Source: Aerococcus christensenii (GTDB lineage Bacteria; Bacillota; Bacilli; Lactobacillales; Aerococcaceae). From it: a DNA stretch of 64,000 nt. The position numbers and the translations under genes are program-made. Shown here piece by piece: positions 27,834 to 38,967 of this stretch; the first letter of the stretch is position 1, and the number at the start of each line of letters is the position of its first letter. The notes beneath the pieces are model-generated. The model had not been told where the DNA came from, did no database searches, and was given only the letters and a program-made list of their open reading frames with translations. The stretch covers positions 806,001 through 870,000 of the forward strand of contig NZ_CP014159.1 in the NCBI RefSeq assembly GCF_001543105.1, given 5' to 3'.

Positions 27834-29027
27834 ATGAAACCTATTTATGCTTTTACTGTAATTATGATTGTAATTGCGATTGGCAATATGATCGCTGTGA
27901 AGACCAAAAGTATTGTTTCTATGCTTTTTTCCGTATCTGCAATTTTTGTGATTGGTTTTTCTTTTGGATTGCCTCGCTCTATATTTGCGGATTCGACCCT
28001 GTTAGCTTTTGGAGCGATGCTGATTCCTCCACTTTTAGTTCATTTGGGGACTTCTATGAATATTCGACAGTTACTAGACCAATGGCGTGTGGTGATTGTT
28101 GCTTTGACGGCGATTGTGGGTATTGTTGTGTTTGTTGTGGGCATAGGGCAATTGATTGTGGGCCCTAAGGCTGCCTTTACTGCTGCGCCTCCTATTGCTG
28201 GGGGAGTCATTGCTGGCATACAGATGGGGCAAACAGCAGCAAGTATTGGACAACCTGAATTACAAATTTTGGCTTCACTTTTAGTTGTCGTTCAAGGATT
28301 TGTAGGGTATCCTATTGCTTCTTATGTCTTAAAAAGAGAAGGACAAAATATTTTGACTGCTTACCGTCAAGGTACCTTGCCGCCTCTTCCTTCTGATAAT
28401 GGATTACAATCCCAAAAACACATGATTGGGGATATTTATGAAGAATTGAAATCTGATGAATGGTATTTAGCTAAGCTGGGCTTTGTTGCTGCTTTAGCAG
28501 TGTTACTCTCTCAAAGCATCAAAGCCATGGTGGGATATAACTTACTCGATCAAAATATTCTTGCTCTTATTTTTGGGGTGATCGCCCATCAAGTAGGTTT
28601 ATTGGAAGCTAAGCCAATCAATAAGGCCAACTCTTATGGTATTTCTATGGCGGCTTTAACGGTGGTTGTGATCAGTGGATTATCTCGTGCGACAGTAGAT
28701 GTTCTTTTAAAATTATTGCCAATTATTTTAGTGACGTTAGTATTGGGAACGATTGGCATTATCATTTTTGCAAGTTTAGCAGGGAAGCGACTAAATGTGT
28801 CTCCTTGGTTAGCTATGGGAATTGGAATTTCCGCTCTTTTTGGTTTCCCAGGGACTTATATTGTTCCTATTGAAGTGTCTAATGCTTTATCCACTAACCA
28901 CGAAGAACGACAGGTCATCTTAGAGCGCATACAACCGCAAATGTTAGTAGCTGGGTTTATTACTGTTTCTATTGCCTCTGTTGTGTTGGCGGGAATCTTA
29001 TCACCAATGCTGGGTGCATTAGGCTAA
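27834..29027 (+). CDS. Putative multi-pass membrane transporter
   Basis: A 397-residue protein with about ten to eleven hydrophobic segments and a central hydrophilic loop (about 180-215). Glycine-rich membrane motifs such as AAPPIAGGVIAGIQMG and ISALFGFPGTYIVPIEV resemble secondary transporters. I cannot name the family with confidence; a DUF3100-like or symporter-like permease is possible. It is co-directional with the amidohydrolase gene 38 bases upstream and ends at a terminator. Confidence 0.65.
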   Translation: MKPIYAFTVIMIVIAIGNMIAVKTKSIVSMLFSVSAIFVIGFSFGLPRSIFADSTLLAFGAMLIPPLLVHLGTSMNIRQLLDQWRVVIVALTAIVGIVVFVVGIGQLIVGPKAAFTAAPPIAGGVIAGIQMGQTAASIGQPELQILASLLVVVQGFVGYPIASYVLKREGQNILTAYRQGTLPPLPSDNGLQSQKHMIGDIYEELKSDEWYLAKLGFVAALAVLLSQSIKAMVGYNLLDQNILALIFGVIAHQVGLLEAKPINKANSYGISMAALTVVVISGLSRATVDVLLKLLPIILVTLVLGTIGIIIFASLAGKRLNVSPWLAMGIGISALFGFPGTYIVPIEVSNALSTNHEERQVILERIQPQMLVAGFITVSIASVVLAGILSPMLGALG

Positions 29028-29049
29028 GGGATGTTTTTGCATACAAGGA

Positions 29050-29088
29050 AAAGGGAGATGAGCCGTTTAGTCGGACATCTCCTTTTTT
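29050..29088 (+). terminator. Terminator after the membrane transporter gene
   Basis: GGGAGATG pairs with CATCTCC, followed by TTTTTT. Confidence 0.88.
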
Positions 29089-29093
29089 GATAG

Positions 29094-29315
29094 AGAATTC
29101 CACCAAAAGGGCCGCCCCCCTATTGGAAAGGTTATTACGCTTTTTACGTCCAGAAGGGATTTGCTCAGCTTTTGAAGGCGAAGCAGCAGTTTCTTTTTTC
29201 TACTGACTCACTAGAAGAGAAAGAAAGGCGAATGGATTTTATGGCCGATCTGTTATACAATAACACTGGAGTAGTTTTCACTTTATTTCTTGAAAGAGAA
29301 AATATATTTGACTAA
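29094..29315 (+). pseudogene. Start-less open frame, possible gene remnant
   Basis: An open frame of 73 codons between a stop at 29091-29093 and TAA at 29313-29315. It contains YWKGYYAFYVQKGFAQLL and ends LYNNTGVVFTLFLERENIFD, which reads like protein, but no start codon lies in its first half. I do not recognise it. It may be the 3' end of a lost gene, and its DNA also hosts the promoter region of the next gene. Confidence 0.3.
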
Positions 29316-29375
29316 AGTCGGAAAGCCCATCAGCCAAACCCAAACATAAAAAAGAGTAAAGGACGAGAAGGACAT

Positions 29376-32300
29376 ATGGTAGGTAAAAATAATCAACAAA
29401 ACCAATTCAAACAGAGAAGTGAACACATGAAGCGCTATGGTATTCGCAAACTAAAAGTAGGCGTGGCTTCTGTTGCAATAGCTAGCTGTTTTTTGTTGCC
29501 TTCAGCAATGTCAGTGTCCGCTGCTGAAACAAAACCAGTGTCAACTGATCAAGTTAGGGAAACGAATCAAGGAGCTAAGGAAAATAAACAAATCAAGTCG
29601 AAGATTCAAGCATATTCTTCTGGTCAAGCGGCAGCTAATCTGAAGCAATCTGCTCCTGCAGATAACCTTCAAACAAAGGGCAATTCAGTGGTGGCAACGG
29701 ATCATCAGGATCCTAAGAAAAAAGATCAACAAGCTGTAACTAGTGAGATTAAGGACAAGAAACCTGAGCAAAAGACAAAACAAGATACGCCGGTTGATGA
29801 AACAAGTCATTCTAATAAAGTACCTGTTAATCAAACTCATCTAGAAGCAAAAGATCAATCAACTGCTAATGATCAAGTAACTAATGAAAAAAGTGGCAAA
29901 GTTTATAACTTACGTTTTGTTTATACATTAGCAGATAATGTCGTTTCGCAACTCTATCAGCCATATGAACTAACACTTACTGAAAGAGAACTTGACAAAA
30001 AAGACTTTGTTAAATATTTGGAAGTGCCCCATTTGGTGGGATATCGTACGGATAGCGGCACTTATGTCAAAAAGAATAATCAGTATGTTCTAGCAGGCGA
30101 TTTAGATGAAAAAGAAACACACTATATCAAAATTGATGCCGCTTATATCAAAGTGCATGCTCAAATTGACGCAAATGATAAAAGTGGATTGCATTATAAA
30201 GGAATAGTCAACGTACCGTATACTCCAGAACAAAAAGTTTATTACGTTCGTCATTTAGTGCAAAAATTTGATAAGCCGAATGAATTTGAAGATGTCCAGT
30301 TACCTGATTCTGTTTATAAAGTTACTAAGACAATTACCGAAAATGGTAAACAAAAACAGGTTGCATTAACTCGTAATTATGGAGCTGTAGGTGAAGTGGC
30401 ATATGCTCAGCCAATCTTCATTCCAGGTTATCGCCCGGAAACTAACCTGCTTCGTTCTGCTTTACCAGATAGCGATCAGCCAGTAATATTTACTTTGCGT
30501 TATTATCGTGATAGTTATGAAGTCAAATATGACACGGATAATGGTACTAGCATACGTACTAAGCGAGTATACTACCAGCAACCGGTGACAGAGGTTCAGG
30601 ATCCTACACGTCGCGGTTATGTATTTCAAGGTTGGACAGTGAGTGGATTGTCAGATAGTGAACATTCGGATTCCAAAGTAAACAAGGATCAAAAGTTTAC
30701 AAGTATTAAATCGATGCCCGCTAATGGAGTCACCTTTAAAGCACACTGGAAAGCAAATGCAACAGCTGAGTATACAGTTAACGTTTGGGCTCAAAAAGCA
30801 GATCTTGTCGATTATGATCACCCAGACAATATTGTGAACTATGATTTTGTCGGACGTTTTAAGCGAACTGTTGATACATTTGCTAAAAAAGGTGATGGTT
30901 CAGTAGATGAATCTAAACCGACTACAATTGATGATCCTCACATCAAACAAGAAGAAATAGAAAAGATGGCTTTCCCTGATACAGTAGAAAGCGATCGTAA
31001 GACTGCTGCTGAGTTTGGAAAGTACTACGTCTTAAATGACAGATTTACTAAAGTAATGAACCACTTAATGGTGGATAAGAAAACAGGAAAAACAACACTT
31101 AAGTTTACTAAGCCAGATGCACGACACCAGAGTCGTGCGATCATTCGCCCAGAAGGCGACACAGTGCTAGATCTGATTTATGATCGCAAACCTTATGATC
31201 TGATTTTTGCTAAAGGGGATGTTGTAGCGGGTGTTGATACTTCTACTAGTGGTGTTGATAGTGGTTACAATACACCAATTGTCAAACCGGATGCTGAAGG
31301 AAAATGGGTAACTTATTGGTATGATAATACTGCTCAGCCAGATTTTGATCAGAATGGTGATTTTCAATTTGACGAGCGAAATATTGTCAAAATGAAGCCT
31401 AGAACAGATGGCAAGCCGCTTTATTCGCCTTATGTCGTCAGAGCACGCTATGGTGCGTCATTACAATATCGCTGGCCAATAGAATCAGAAGTCAGAATGC
31501 AACGACATGAAGGTGTTGATCTTGATACACATGGTGATCCTACTAGAGGGTCAGATGATGCCATTGGATTTTTGGGCTTTGTATTGAAAAACAAAGCTGA
31601 AAAGGGTAAAAGTGAATATGCTGAATATGGTGCATATAGGGATACGCCACCTTATCGAGTAACCAAGGCCTTTTTGGGAGGAACAGATTCTTTACCTAAT
31701 CCACATCTGACTTTGTATGGAAAACCATTGAAATCCAATTGGCGGTTGCTGACGACAGATTTAACTGATTTAAGGCTAAACAGAGGTAAAGTTGAACCAC
31801 AAAAAGTGATTATCAGGTTGGAAACTGATCAGTCAGCTAAGAAAAATGATGATAAGGATCGTCATTATGTATTCTCATTGGAATCCTATTCCAAAAATGA
31901 CACAAGCAATGGTGACTATACGTATAATTGCCCGCTAATTAAAGGTTATCAGGTAGTTCCAGAAGATGCTCATAAAAAAGCTGAACAAATGGATGCTGAT
32001 GATATGAGTGAAAAGCTTGATGATATTATGGAAGAAGATTATGAGAACTATAAAAAAGATCAGCCTGATTATAAGGGAACTTTAGAGGATTACAAGTTGC
32101 TAGTTCTTTCAGCTAATCAACGCTGGCAATATGAGTTTTATTTACGCCATCATCCTGAATATCTTCCTGAATTAAATCCGATGGCAGCAGATTATGTAGC
32201 TAAGCATCCGGGGCGTCAAAAGAATGATTTCTTTAATCTATTAATTAGTGGTCGTTTAACTGGAGATAAGGACCAAGTCCAAAAAGCTTATGAACAATTA

Positions 32301-35300
32301 GAAGCTGGTTTTACCCGATATAAGCAATTAAGTGAAGATATTAATAATTATGTTAAAGAGTCTTATGAACAATATAAGAAAGATTGGGTAGCAAAAGGTG
32401 GTGACGAATCTGATATTGAGCCGGCTGATCCAGATGATCCAGATCATCTTTCATCAGGAAGCCCTGTTTTGGAGTTACCTGAATATAAGCGTTGGGTTTT
32501 AGGTAATCGTAAGTTACTTGATAAAGAGCATCCTTTAGACGAGATGTATGAGGATTATAAAACTAAGCATCCTGATTTTTTAGGAAGTCCGACAGATTTT
32601 ACTTTTCTATTTGAGCAACATGCATCACCTATTTATTATACTAAGTATAATTCTACTGATAAGTTGGATGGTCCAGATAATATGGATACTGAACCTTATG
32701 AAAAGAATACGTTATTAGTTTATAGGTATAAGCGTTGTCACTATAAGCTGCAATTCTTTGGTAATAGGGATGCTGATAAGGCACTTGCTGAAGAAGACCA
32801 TCCTTATAGCGAAAATATTAGAAATGCTTCATATAATGATGAAGTGAAGGTTGTTCCACTTAAGGCCAATGATCCTAAGCATCATCTACCTTATCAATGG
32901 GAATTTAGAGGTCAAACAATTACTCGACCAACTTATTTACCAGAAGATTACGTCTTTAAAGGTTGGGCACTGGATGCTGGTGGTACGCAGCCTTTAATTC
33001 CTAGTGGCTTTACGAAAGAAGAACAAAAGAATCTATCACCAATTGGGATGCCTGAAGGAGGCTTAGCTCTTTATCCGATATGGGGACCTTCTGAAGTTAA
33101 ACATAAAGTGACCATCAATTATTGGAACAATAAGTCCTATGATATGGAGTTAGTTCATGATCAGATTTTACATGAGCATGAGAAACCAGAAGGAACGGAT
33201 GACCCCTTCGTGAAAGATCCGCCTCATCAGAAGGGTTATGCCTTTACTGGTTGGGTAATTGAGGTTAAAGATAAAGATGGCAAGGTGCAAGAGCATCCAT
33301 ATGCTTTTGATAATCCAGTGGTTGAAGATATGACATTGAAGGCAAAATATGTGCCAGATGTGCGTGTGACAGCAACTATCCATCATTATTTACTCAAGCC
33401 CGGTGAAACAATCAAAGCTTACTATGACCTCTTTAAGCAAGAACAAGACCTAGATAAGCAAATAACTGCTTGCACTGATGCAAACAAGGTTAATGAATTG
33501 CGTGCTACAAAATCAGAATTGACCAAGAAACGGATGGCGATGGTTGATAAAGATGCTGTGCAGACAATAGATAATTTACGACCTGACGCAACTTATTCTG
33601 CTCAGGCAGTTTATGAAGGACCACAATATTTCCCAGATACACAATTTGATCAGATTACTGTTAACAAAGATGCAAAGAAGAATGTCGCTTGGTTTGTTTA
33701 CCAAGTATTCGGACAAAACATGTATAAAGTTCAATATCATGATGCTCATGGGAAGGATATTTTACCACCGCAGACGATTAGAACAGGTAATCTTGATTGG
33801 GATGTTGCTACAGCACCGCAAATTCCAGGTTATCGCTTTAACAAAGTAAGCGTACCTGACCGAGATGCCAAAGATAAGCAAAAAGATGACACACATCCAC
33901 AAGGGCAAATGACATTTGAAGTGACTCCAGAAGGTAACGGAGTTAATAAAGTATATAATGTTATTTTCACCTATGATGATGTACGGATATTGAAGCGAAA
34001 AGATAAATCACAAGCAACTCCAGCAGGTTATCAGCGGATTTACTACAACACTGATGGCAACGGAAAATTAGTAACTACTGATGATAAAGACAAACAACCT
34101 GTAGCTAATTTGACTTATGATGTTGTTGACGGTCTGCAGAATGGGTTGTTGCCAGATATAAAGCCACAGGCAAATCCAGGTTATCGCTTTGTCCGTTGGG
34201 ATCCAGCTGTACCAGATACATTGGCTTCAGTTAAATCACGAACCTACACTGCAATTTTTGAACCAGATATTAGCACCAGAAAAGATAATCCATATATCAT
34301 TAGCGTTGGTGATAAATTACCAGATGCTAAAGAGTTATTAGCAGGTGCAAAAAATCTGCCAAAAGATGTAACAGTAGCTTATGCTGAGGATCCAGGAAAG
34401 CTTAATGGAGACTTTATTGTACCAAACGGTGCCAAAGTACCTGATCGAACTTATGTTGATCGTCCAGTTAAGTTATTGATTAACTATGATGCAGTCGATG
34501 AAGCAGGAAAAACTAGTCACAGGACAATCGAGTTAAATACCACTTTAACTGTGGTGAACCCTGTAGTCGCTCAATCTAGAATCTTGTCTGCTGATTTGAG
34601 TGATCAAGATCAAAAGAAGAGCGGAATTGATAAGCATACGCTAGCTGTCGATCGTTATATTCGCACGCACTATAAGCTCGTTACTTTTGATGCTAAACAA
34701 AATGGTGATTTTGCTAGTCCTGACGTGGAGCGTAGTTACTATGTGAAACCAGATGTCGAAGTTACTATTCCAAGACCTGGAGTGATAGCTAAAGCTGGTT
34801 ATGATTTCAGCGGTTGGAAACAAGGAAATACGCCTTATTCCAAGGGAGTTAAGGGTAAATTCAGTGATAAGACGACCATTGAAGCGGACTATCAGGCACA
34901 TGCGATGACGCTTAAGCCAATGATTCTGAGTGTTGGTGATCAGGCACCAGAAGCTAAGGCATTGGTAACTAATAGTGATAAGTTGTCTGATGCTGCTAAG
35001 TTTAGTTATAGTGGGTCTGCCCCAACTACACAAAAAGCAGGTAACCAACAAGTTACAGTTGTTAATACAGATGGTGTTAAGCAGTCAACAACCATTCAAG
35101 TGATTGATAATATCGTTTCTAATAATCAATTCCAAGGTTTGAGTGAAGCAGAAAAGGCTTATATTAAAGCACATTATAAGCGAATTGCCTTTTCAGCTGG
35201 TCAACATGGTCAATTTGATCCTAAAGATGAAACTATCTATTATGTAAATCCTGATCGTGTACATGATCTTAGCAAGTTAGCTCCGCATGTAACAGCTAAG

Positions 35301-36644
35301 AGGGGATATAAGCAAGGAAATGGTTTAGCTAATACAGGATTTAGTTGCAAGTTGAAGGATGTTCGTTTCGATTATGATACAGACATTGTAGCTACTTATC
35401 AGGAAGTTGATCCGACGACCAAGAATTTGATTATTAGACAAGGGATGTCTTTGCCGAAGGCGAGTGAATTCATTGAGTCTCTACCTCAAGGTACAGAGGT
35501 TGCTTACGACTTTGGATCAGAATCTGCTCAAAAATATGCTCAAGAAGAAGTAGGACATACTAAAGTGATTCCGTTGACATTAACTTATAAACAAGCAGAT
35601 AAAATTACAAGAACAGCTCATTGTGTAGCATATCTTACTATTTTACCGTCTGTGATTGCTCAAGGTTCTGAAACTGCACCAGATTATGTAGACTACATTA
35701 AGAAGAATTATCGCACAATTACCTTTGATGCAGGTAAAGATGGGCAATTGAATGGTGCATCAACATATTTTGTTGATCCTGATCGTGAAGTAGATTTGAC
35801 TTCTATTCAACCAGGGGTGACAGCCAATACTGGTCAGCAGTTTATCGGTTGGAATAAGGAACTTAAGGGTAAATTTACTCAGAATACGACCATTGAAGCT
35901 ACTTATCGTCAAGCTCCGAAACCAGAACCGTGTCCAGTATGTCCAACGCCTAAGCCACAGCCGAAGAGGGGAACCTTCAAGGAAATTCACATTTATGTCA
36001 CTAAGGATGAAGATGGAAAGATTATTAGTACAATCCAAAGTGAAAATAGAGTGATTGGTTATGACGGCGATGAGTACACAACCAGGAAGAATGAAAAAGA
36101 TGGATTTGAATTTAAAGGAATAAAAGATCTACAAGATAATCCAACTTATTCAACAGACGGCAAGAGTACGACAGGTAAGATAGTAGGAGATAAGAATCAA
36201 TCGATAACTTACGTCTATGAAAAAGTCGTTAAGAAAGAACAACCAGCTCCAATTCCAACACCTAAGCCAGAACCAACGCCAGTTCCAGTTCCAACGCCGC
36301 AGCCCGAACCAAGGCCAGAGCCGCAGCCGCAGCCAGAGCCGCAGCCGCAGCCCGAACCAAGGCCAGAGCCGCAGCCGCAGCCAGAGCCTAAGCCAGAGCC
36401 TAAGCCAGAGCCGCAGCCAGAGTCGCAGCCAGAATGTAGATGGAAGGAAGAGGCTAAGGGAGTAGAACCAGTTGTGTTTAAAACAGCAGATAGGCAAGCG
36501 ACAACAAGACATGCAGCTTTTTCTCACTGTTGTTTGCCGAAAACGGGAATTGTGGATAATCAAGTAGGATTATTGAGTGTCGGCTTATTGATAGGAAGCG
36601 GTATTTTCTTTCTTCCTAAACGGTCCCGCCGTTCAACCAATTGA
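29376..36644 (+). CDS. Giant YSIRK/LPXTG cell-wall-anchored surface protein with MucBP, InlB-type and Rib-like repeats
   Basis: A 2422-residue sortase substrate. The YSIRK-type signal ([18 protein letters not shown], residues 21-38) is cleaved near residue 50. A K/Q/T-rich low-complexity stretch covers 51-175. InlB-type or MucBP-type beta modules with GY.F.GW motifs lie at about 380-455, 1120-1330 and 1450-1630. A helical Tyr/His/Asp-rich segment spans about 880-1110 ([22 protein letters not shown]). From about 1640 to 2180, three composite units each begin with a Rib-like SVGD..P.A...L segment, followed by a YI..HYK.I.FDAG..G.F module. A linker with CPVC lies near 2186, a MucBP domain at about 2199-2290, a proline/glutamate wall-spanning region at about 2290-2352, and LPKTG at 2387-2391, then a hydrophobic helix and a basic tail. 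It is probably an adhesin. The ligand is unknown. An in-frame ATG at 29427 is an alternative start. Confidence 0.9.
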   Translation: MVGKNNQQNQFKQRSEHMKRYGIRKLKVGVASVAIASCFLLPSAMSVSAAETKPVSTDQVRETNQGAKENKQIKSKIQAYSSGQAAANLKQSAPADNLQTKGNSVVATDHQDPKKKDQQAVTSEIKDKKPEQKTKQDTPVDETSHSNKVPVNQTHLEAKDQSTANDQVTNEKSGKVYNLRFVYTLADNVVSQLYQPYELTLTERELDKKDFVKYLEVPHLVGYRTDSGTYVKKNNQYVLAGDLDEKETHYIKIDAAYIKVHAQIDANDKSGLHYKGIVNVPYTPEQKVYYVRHLVQKFDKPNEFEDVQLPDSVYKVTKTITENGKQKQVALTRNYGAVGEVAYAQPIFIPGYRPETNLLRSALPDSDQPVIFTLRYYRDSYEVKYDTDNGTSIRTKRVYYQQPVTEVQDPTRRGYVFQGWTVSGLSDSEHSDSKVNKDQKFTSIKSMPANGVTFKAHWKANATAEYTVNVWAQKADLVDYDHPDNIVNYDFVGRFKRTVDTFAKKGDGSVDESKPTTIDDPHIKQEEIEKMAFPDTVESDRKTAAEFGKYYVLNDRFTKVMNHLMVDKKTGKTTLKFTKPDARHQSRAIIRPEGDTVLDLIYDRKPYDLIFAKGDVVAGVDTSTSGVDSGYNTPIVKPDAEGKWVTYWYDNTAQPDFDQNGDFQFDERNIVKMKPRTDGKPLYSPYVVRARYGASLQYRWPIESEVRMQRHEGVDLDTHGDPTRGSDDAIGFLGFVLKNKAEKGKSEYAEYGAYRDTPPYRVTKAFLGGTDSLPNPHLTLYGKPLKSNWRLLTTDLTDLRLNRGKVEPQKVIIRLETDQSAKKNDDKDRHYVFSLESYSKNDTSNGDYTYNCPLIKGYQVVPEDAHKKAEQMDADDMSEKLDDIMEEDYENYKKDQPDYKGTLEDYKLLVLSANQRWQYEFYLRHHPEYLPELNPMAADYVAKHPGRQKNDFFNLLISGRLTGDKDQVQKAYEQLEAGFTRYKQLSEDINNYVKESYEQYKKDWVAKGGDESDIEPADPDDPDHLSSGSPVLELPEYKRWVLGNRKLLDKEHPLDEMYEDYKTKHPDFLGSPTDFTFLFEQHASPIYYTKYNSTDKLDGPDNMDTEPYEKNTLLVYRYKRCHYKLQFFGNRDADKALAEEDHPYSENIRNASYNDEVKVVPLKANDPKHHLPYQWEFRGQTITRPTYLPEDYVFKGWALDAGGTQPLIPSGFTKEEQKNLSPIGMPEGGLALYPIWGPSEVKHKVTINYWNNKSYDMELVHDQILHEHEKPEGTDDPFVKDPPHQKGYAFTGWVIEVKDKDGKVQEHPYAFDNPVVEDMTLKAKYVPDVRVTATIHHYLLKPGETIKAYYDLFKQEQDLDKQITACTDANKVNELRATKSELTKKRMAMVDKDAVQTIDNLRPDATYSAQAVYEGPQYFPDTQFDQITVNKDAKKNVAWFVYQVFGQNMYKVQYHDAHGKDILPPQTIRTGNLDWDVATAPQIPGYRFNKVSVPDRDAKDKQKDDTHPQGQMTFEVTPEGNGVNKVYNVIFTYDDVRILKRKDKSQATPAGYQRIYYNTDGNGKLVTTDDKDKQPVANLTYDVVDGLQNGLLPDIKPQANPGYRFVRWDPAVPDTLASVKSRTYTAIFEPDISTRKDNPYIISVGDKLPDAKELLAGAKNLPKDVTVAYAEDPGKLNGDFIVPNGAKVPDRTYVDRPVKLLINYDAVDEAGKTSHRTIELNTTLTVVNPVVAQSRILSADLSDQDQKKSGIDKHTLAVDRYIRTHYKLVTFDAKQNGDFASPDVERSYYVKPDVEVTIPRPGVIAKAGYDFSGWKQGNTPYSKGVKGKFSDKTTIEADYQAHAMTLKPMILSVGDQAPEAKALVTNSDKLSDAAKFSYSGSAPTTQKAGNQQVTVVNTDGVKQSTTIQVIDNIVSNNQFQGLSEAEKAYIKAHYKRIAFSAGQHGQFDPKDETIYYVNPDRVHDLSKLAPHVTAKRGYKQGNGLANTGFSCKLKDVRFDYDTDIVATYQEVDPTTKNLIIRQGMSLPKASEFIESLPQGTEVAYDFGSESAQKYAQEEVGHTKVIPLTLTYKQADKITRTAHCVAYLTILPSVIAQGSETAPDYVDYIKKNYRTITFDAGKDGQLNGASTYFVDPDREVDLTSIQPGVTANTGQQFIGWNKELKGKFTQNTTIEATYRQAPKPEPCPVCPTPKPQPKRGTFKEIHIYVTKDEDGKIISTIQSENRVIGYDGDEYTTRKNEKDGFEFKGIKDLQDNPTYSTDGKSTTGKIVGDKNQSITYVYEKVVKKEQPAPIPTPKPEPTPVPVPTPQPEPRPEPQPQPEPQPQPEPRPEPQPQPEPKPEPKPEPQPESQPECRWKEEAKGVEPVVFKTADRQATTRHAAFSHCCLPKTGIVDNQVGLLSVGLLIGSGIFFLPKRSRRSTN
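34290..35920 (+). repeat. Three degenerate tandem modules in the giant surface protein
   Basis: Each unit (about 207, 171 and 164 residues) joins a Rib-like domain to a module of the type (K/R)xIxFxAxxxGxF...YYVxPD...V...TxIxATYQ. Starts are near residues 1639, 1846 and 2017. DNA identity between units is low, so the duplication is old. Confidence 0.7.
36235..36430 (+). repeat. Proline-rich PEPQPQPEP repeat region
   Basis: Short tandem hexamer-type units (CCAGAGCCGCAGCCGCAG and variants) encode alternating Pro with Glu, Gln, Lys or Arg. This is the wall-spanning segment before the LPKTG anchor. The repeats are nearly identical at DNA level, so length variation by slippage is likely. Confidence 0.9.
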
Positions 36645-36678
36645 GCGAGTGGATCTACTTCAATAAAAAAGTAATCAG

Positions 36679-36731
36679 GAGCCAACTTTGATGACAGCAG
36701 TGTAAGGCGTCATTAAGGTTGGCTTTTTATT
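36679..36731 (+). terminator. Terminator of the giant surface-protein gene
   Basis: GCCAAC.TT.ATGAC pairs with GTCAT.AAGGTTGGC, followed by TTTTTATT. Confidence 0.85.
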
Positions 36732-36837
36732 CTTAAGATAGCTCCAAAATAATGGGGAACATTATCGTTTATAGGTTCGTTTTAAAAATAAGGAGAAGTA
36801 TGGCAGAATAAAAACGATTGAATTTTAAATACAATGA

Positions 36838-36981
36838 GGAGATGTCAGTTTATGTCAGATGGTTAATGACAAAGATAAAACGATACTTCCGAAAACAGGA
36901 CTTATGTTGAACGAGCTGTTACCGATAATGGCAATTCTTTTGATTGGGGTAGGTTATGTATTTAAACACAAGGAAAGCTAA
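36838..36981 (+). pseudogene. Orphan LPKTG cell-wall sorting signal
   Basis: The open frame after a stop codon at about 36834 reads through VNDKDKTI to LPKTG (36886-36900), then LMLNELLPIMAILLIGVGYV and the basic tail FKHKES, ending at TAA 36979-36981. It is a complete sorting signal with no signal peptide, no body and no convincing start (an ATG at 36859 lacks a ribosome-binding site). It sits directly behind the giant surface-protein gene and has its own terminator, so it is the 3' stub of another adhesin gene. Confidence 0.75.
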
Positions 36982-37042
36982 GCAGGATTTAAATAAAAGA
37001 ATGAGAAATTTGTCAAAAATATAAAAAGATTAGTGAATAATG

Positions 37043-37081
37043 AAAAATAAGCGTAGACACAGAAAGTCTACGCTTATTTTG
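37043..37081. terminator. Bidirectional-looking hairpin after the anchor stub
   Basis: AATAAGCGTAGAC pairs perfectly with GTCTACGCTTATT around a 7-base loop, with A and T runs at the two sides. Confidence 0.85.
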
Positions 37082-37139
37082 ATATTTATTTTGGAGGATA
37101 GGGATTTAGAAGATAAGGAAAATATTTTTATCGAAAATG

Positions 37140-37168
37140 TTTCAAAAAAAATTACAATTGTGTTACAA
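37140..37168 (+). promoter_or_regulatory. Possible promoter of the small secreted protein gene
   Basis: TTTCAA-like -35 sequence near 37140 and TACAAT at about 37163-37168, with roughly 17 bases between. The ATG at 37207 follows. Confidence 0.45.
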
Positions 37169-37206
37169 TCTAAGTGAAGAAAGATGAAAGTAAAGGAGGA
37201 GCATTT

Positions 37207-37665
37207 ATGAAAAAAGTATTTTTATCAGGAATGATTGTTATGGCTTCTTTAGTTGCTTTTTCTCAATTAGATGCTTTAACGAGTCAAGCCCAAAAAGAAG
37301 AGAGACCACTGGTTCAGCAAGAGCTTACTCAATCTCCAAAGACAGAAGTAGGCTTAAGAGAGCAATCACTTTATCGTATTCAGTTAAAAGATCAAGTCCT
37401 TCCTAAGAGGGAAGAGCGCCCCTCATCTCAAGTGGCAGCTACTAAGACAAAAGAAGTAGCCAAAGATATGAAAGTAAGTCCTCGACAAAACAAATCTAAC
37501 CTTTTAGTCACGCCAATCAATGAAAAGATTACTCAATATGAATATCGAAGAGACAATTCGGATGGAACGAGATCGTCTCTAGAAGCTATCTATCGGGTAA
37601 ATACAGAGACGAAAGAAGTCTATCAGTTAAATCAAGTAACAGGAGATTGGCAAAAAGTTAAATAA
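37207..37665 (+). CDS. Small secreted protein of unknown function
   Basis: About 152 residues starting at ATG 37207, where AAAGGAGGAG gives a strong ribosome-binding site. An upstream in-frame start at 37174 is unlikely. The N-terminus MKKVFLSGMIVMASLVAF is a signal peptide, with likely cleavage near TSQAQ. The mature part is basic and polar and ends with a compact region (ITQYEYRRDNSDGTR, YRVNTETKEVYQLNQVTGDW) that looks like a small beta domain. There is no anchor or lipobox. I do not recognise a family. Confidence 0.7.
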   Translation: MKKVFLSGMIVMASLVAFSQLDALTSQAQKEERPLVQQELTQSPKTEVGLREQSLYRIQLKDQVLPKREERPSSQVAATKTKEVAKDMKVSPRQNKSNLLVTPINEKITQYEYRRDNSDGTRSSLEAIYRVNTETKEVYQLNQVTGDWQKVK

Positions 37666-37674
37666 TAAATCATC

Positions 37675-37722
37675 AAAAAAGAGTGAACCGTGTATGTTAT
37701 CGTACGCGGTTCACTCTTTTTT
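37675..37722. terminator. Bidirectional terminator
   Basis: AAAAAAGAGTGAACCG pairs with CGGTTCACTCTTTTTT. It serves the secreted-protein gene on one strand and iadA on the other. Confidence 0.92.
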
Positions 37723-37744
37723 ATAGACAGATGAAGAGAACTCA

Positions 37745-38926
37745 TTAAGCTCTTTCGAAGGTTCCATAGACTTTTACTTCGCCATTTTGTACCATCGTTT
37801 GGCCTCTGGCAATAACGGTGTCAATCGAAAGATCGGTAGGATCTAATAAGAGAATATCTGCATCCTTTCCTATTTCCAATGCGCCTTTGTGTGGGAAGTT
37901 TAAGATTCTAGCTACGTTAGAAGTTAAGGTAGGAAGGACTTGCTCAAGCGGAATTCCTTCTTTGAGGACGGCTTCTTGTAAGCCAATTAATAAGGATTTA
38001 GCGGAGCCTATTCCTATGCCTAGGAATTTTCCGCTTTCATCAAAACGAGGCAAGCTGCCTTGTCCATCAGAAGACAGGGTGACGCATTCAGTCGTCAGAC
38101 CTTCGTCTAAGACTTGACGTAAAATTCTTCTGAAAGGAATTTCCCCAGTTAATTTTTCTGCCATTTCGGGATCTTCACTCGCTGTGATATCGAAGGTCCC
38201 ACCTTGTTTTGCAAAAGCGATCGCTTGATCTACTAATCCTTGACTTCTGCCACAGTGGGTTGGGAGGAAGTTGGTAATTGGAATATCTGTCTCTTTGATA
38301 GCTCTAAAGAGGAATTCTAACTTGCCTTCATTTGGACCAACGTGACAATTTACAAGACCGGCTTTTCCTGAAAGTAAGCCTCCTGTACGAGCATCTGCAG
38401 CGGCATGAGCAAATTGTTCGAATGTAGGCGCTCCGTTTCGATGATCAGAGATAGCAATTTCACCAATGCCAATGACTTTATCGATGGCCATGAGATCTTG
38501 AATGATGGAGGAAGTAATGGTTTTAACAGGTAAACGATAATTTCCAACATAAATGTAAGTAGCTATCCCTTCGATATCTAAGGCACGAGCTTTGGCTAAA
38601 AGCGCCATATCGTCTCGGCACACGCCATCTGTTCCTAATAACCCACAGACAGTAGTAACACCGGCTGTTGTTAGTTGGCTGAGTTGAACTTCAGGGGTAC
38701 GATTTTGATACCCGTTTTCTCCACCGCCTCCTAAAATATGGAAGTGACTGTCGATAAAGCCAGGACAGGCGATTTTTCCTTTGGCATCGATAATTTCTAT
38801 GTCTAAAGCAGAGCAGTTTATATCGATTGAGGAATCGATCGCGAGAATACGTTGACTGTCGATTAAAAGATCACAGACTCCAGAATAAGCGGGACGATAG
38901 AGAGTCACATTTTTTAGTAATTTCAT
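37745..38926 (-). CDS. iadA: Beta-aspartyl (isoaspartyl) dipeptidase
   Basis: A 393-residue amidohydrolase of the IadA family, which removes N-terminal isoaspartate from dipeptides. Ligands equivalent to E. coli H68, H70, H201, H230 and D285 are present as H61, H63, H195, H224 and D287. The bridging residue is different: E. coli has carboxylated K162, while here the equivalent position is E156 (GIGEIAISDHR). The gene lies 41 bases after the YfcC-type transporter gene on the same strand, so peptide uptake and cleavage are probably linked. Start ATG follows AGGAGG. Confidence 0.9.
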   Translation of the reverse strand: MKLLKNVTLYRPAYSGVCDLLIDSQRILAIDSSIDINCSALDIEIIDAKGKIACPGFIDSHFHILGGGGENGYQNRTPEVQLSQLTTAGVTTVCGLLGTDGVCRDDMALLAKARALDIEGIATYIYVGNYRLPVKTITSSIIQDLMAIDKVIGIGEIAISDHRNGAPTFEQFAHAAADARTGGLLSGKAGLVNCHVGPNEGKLEFLFRAIKETDIPITNFLPTHCGRSQGLVDQAIAFAKQGGTFDITASEDPEMAEKLTGEIPFRRILRQVLDEGLTTECVTLSSDGQGSLPRFDESGKFLGIGIGSAKSLLIGLQEAVLKEGIPLEQVLPTLTSNVARILNFPHKGALEIGKDADILLLDPTDLSIDTVIARGQTMVQNGEVKVYGTFERA

Positions 38927-38967
38927 AGCATATTTCCTCCTAACTTAAGATAAAGTGAAGGGCTGCA

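Noticed and set aside
36150..36563. Minus-strand frame opposite the proline-rich repeats
   Set aside because: It is an artefact of the PEPQ repeat DNA, giving a monotonous WLRL pattern.
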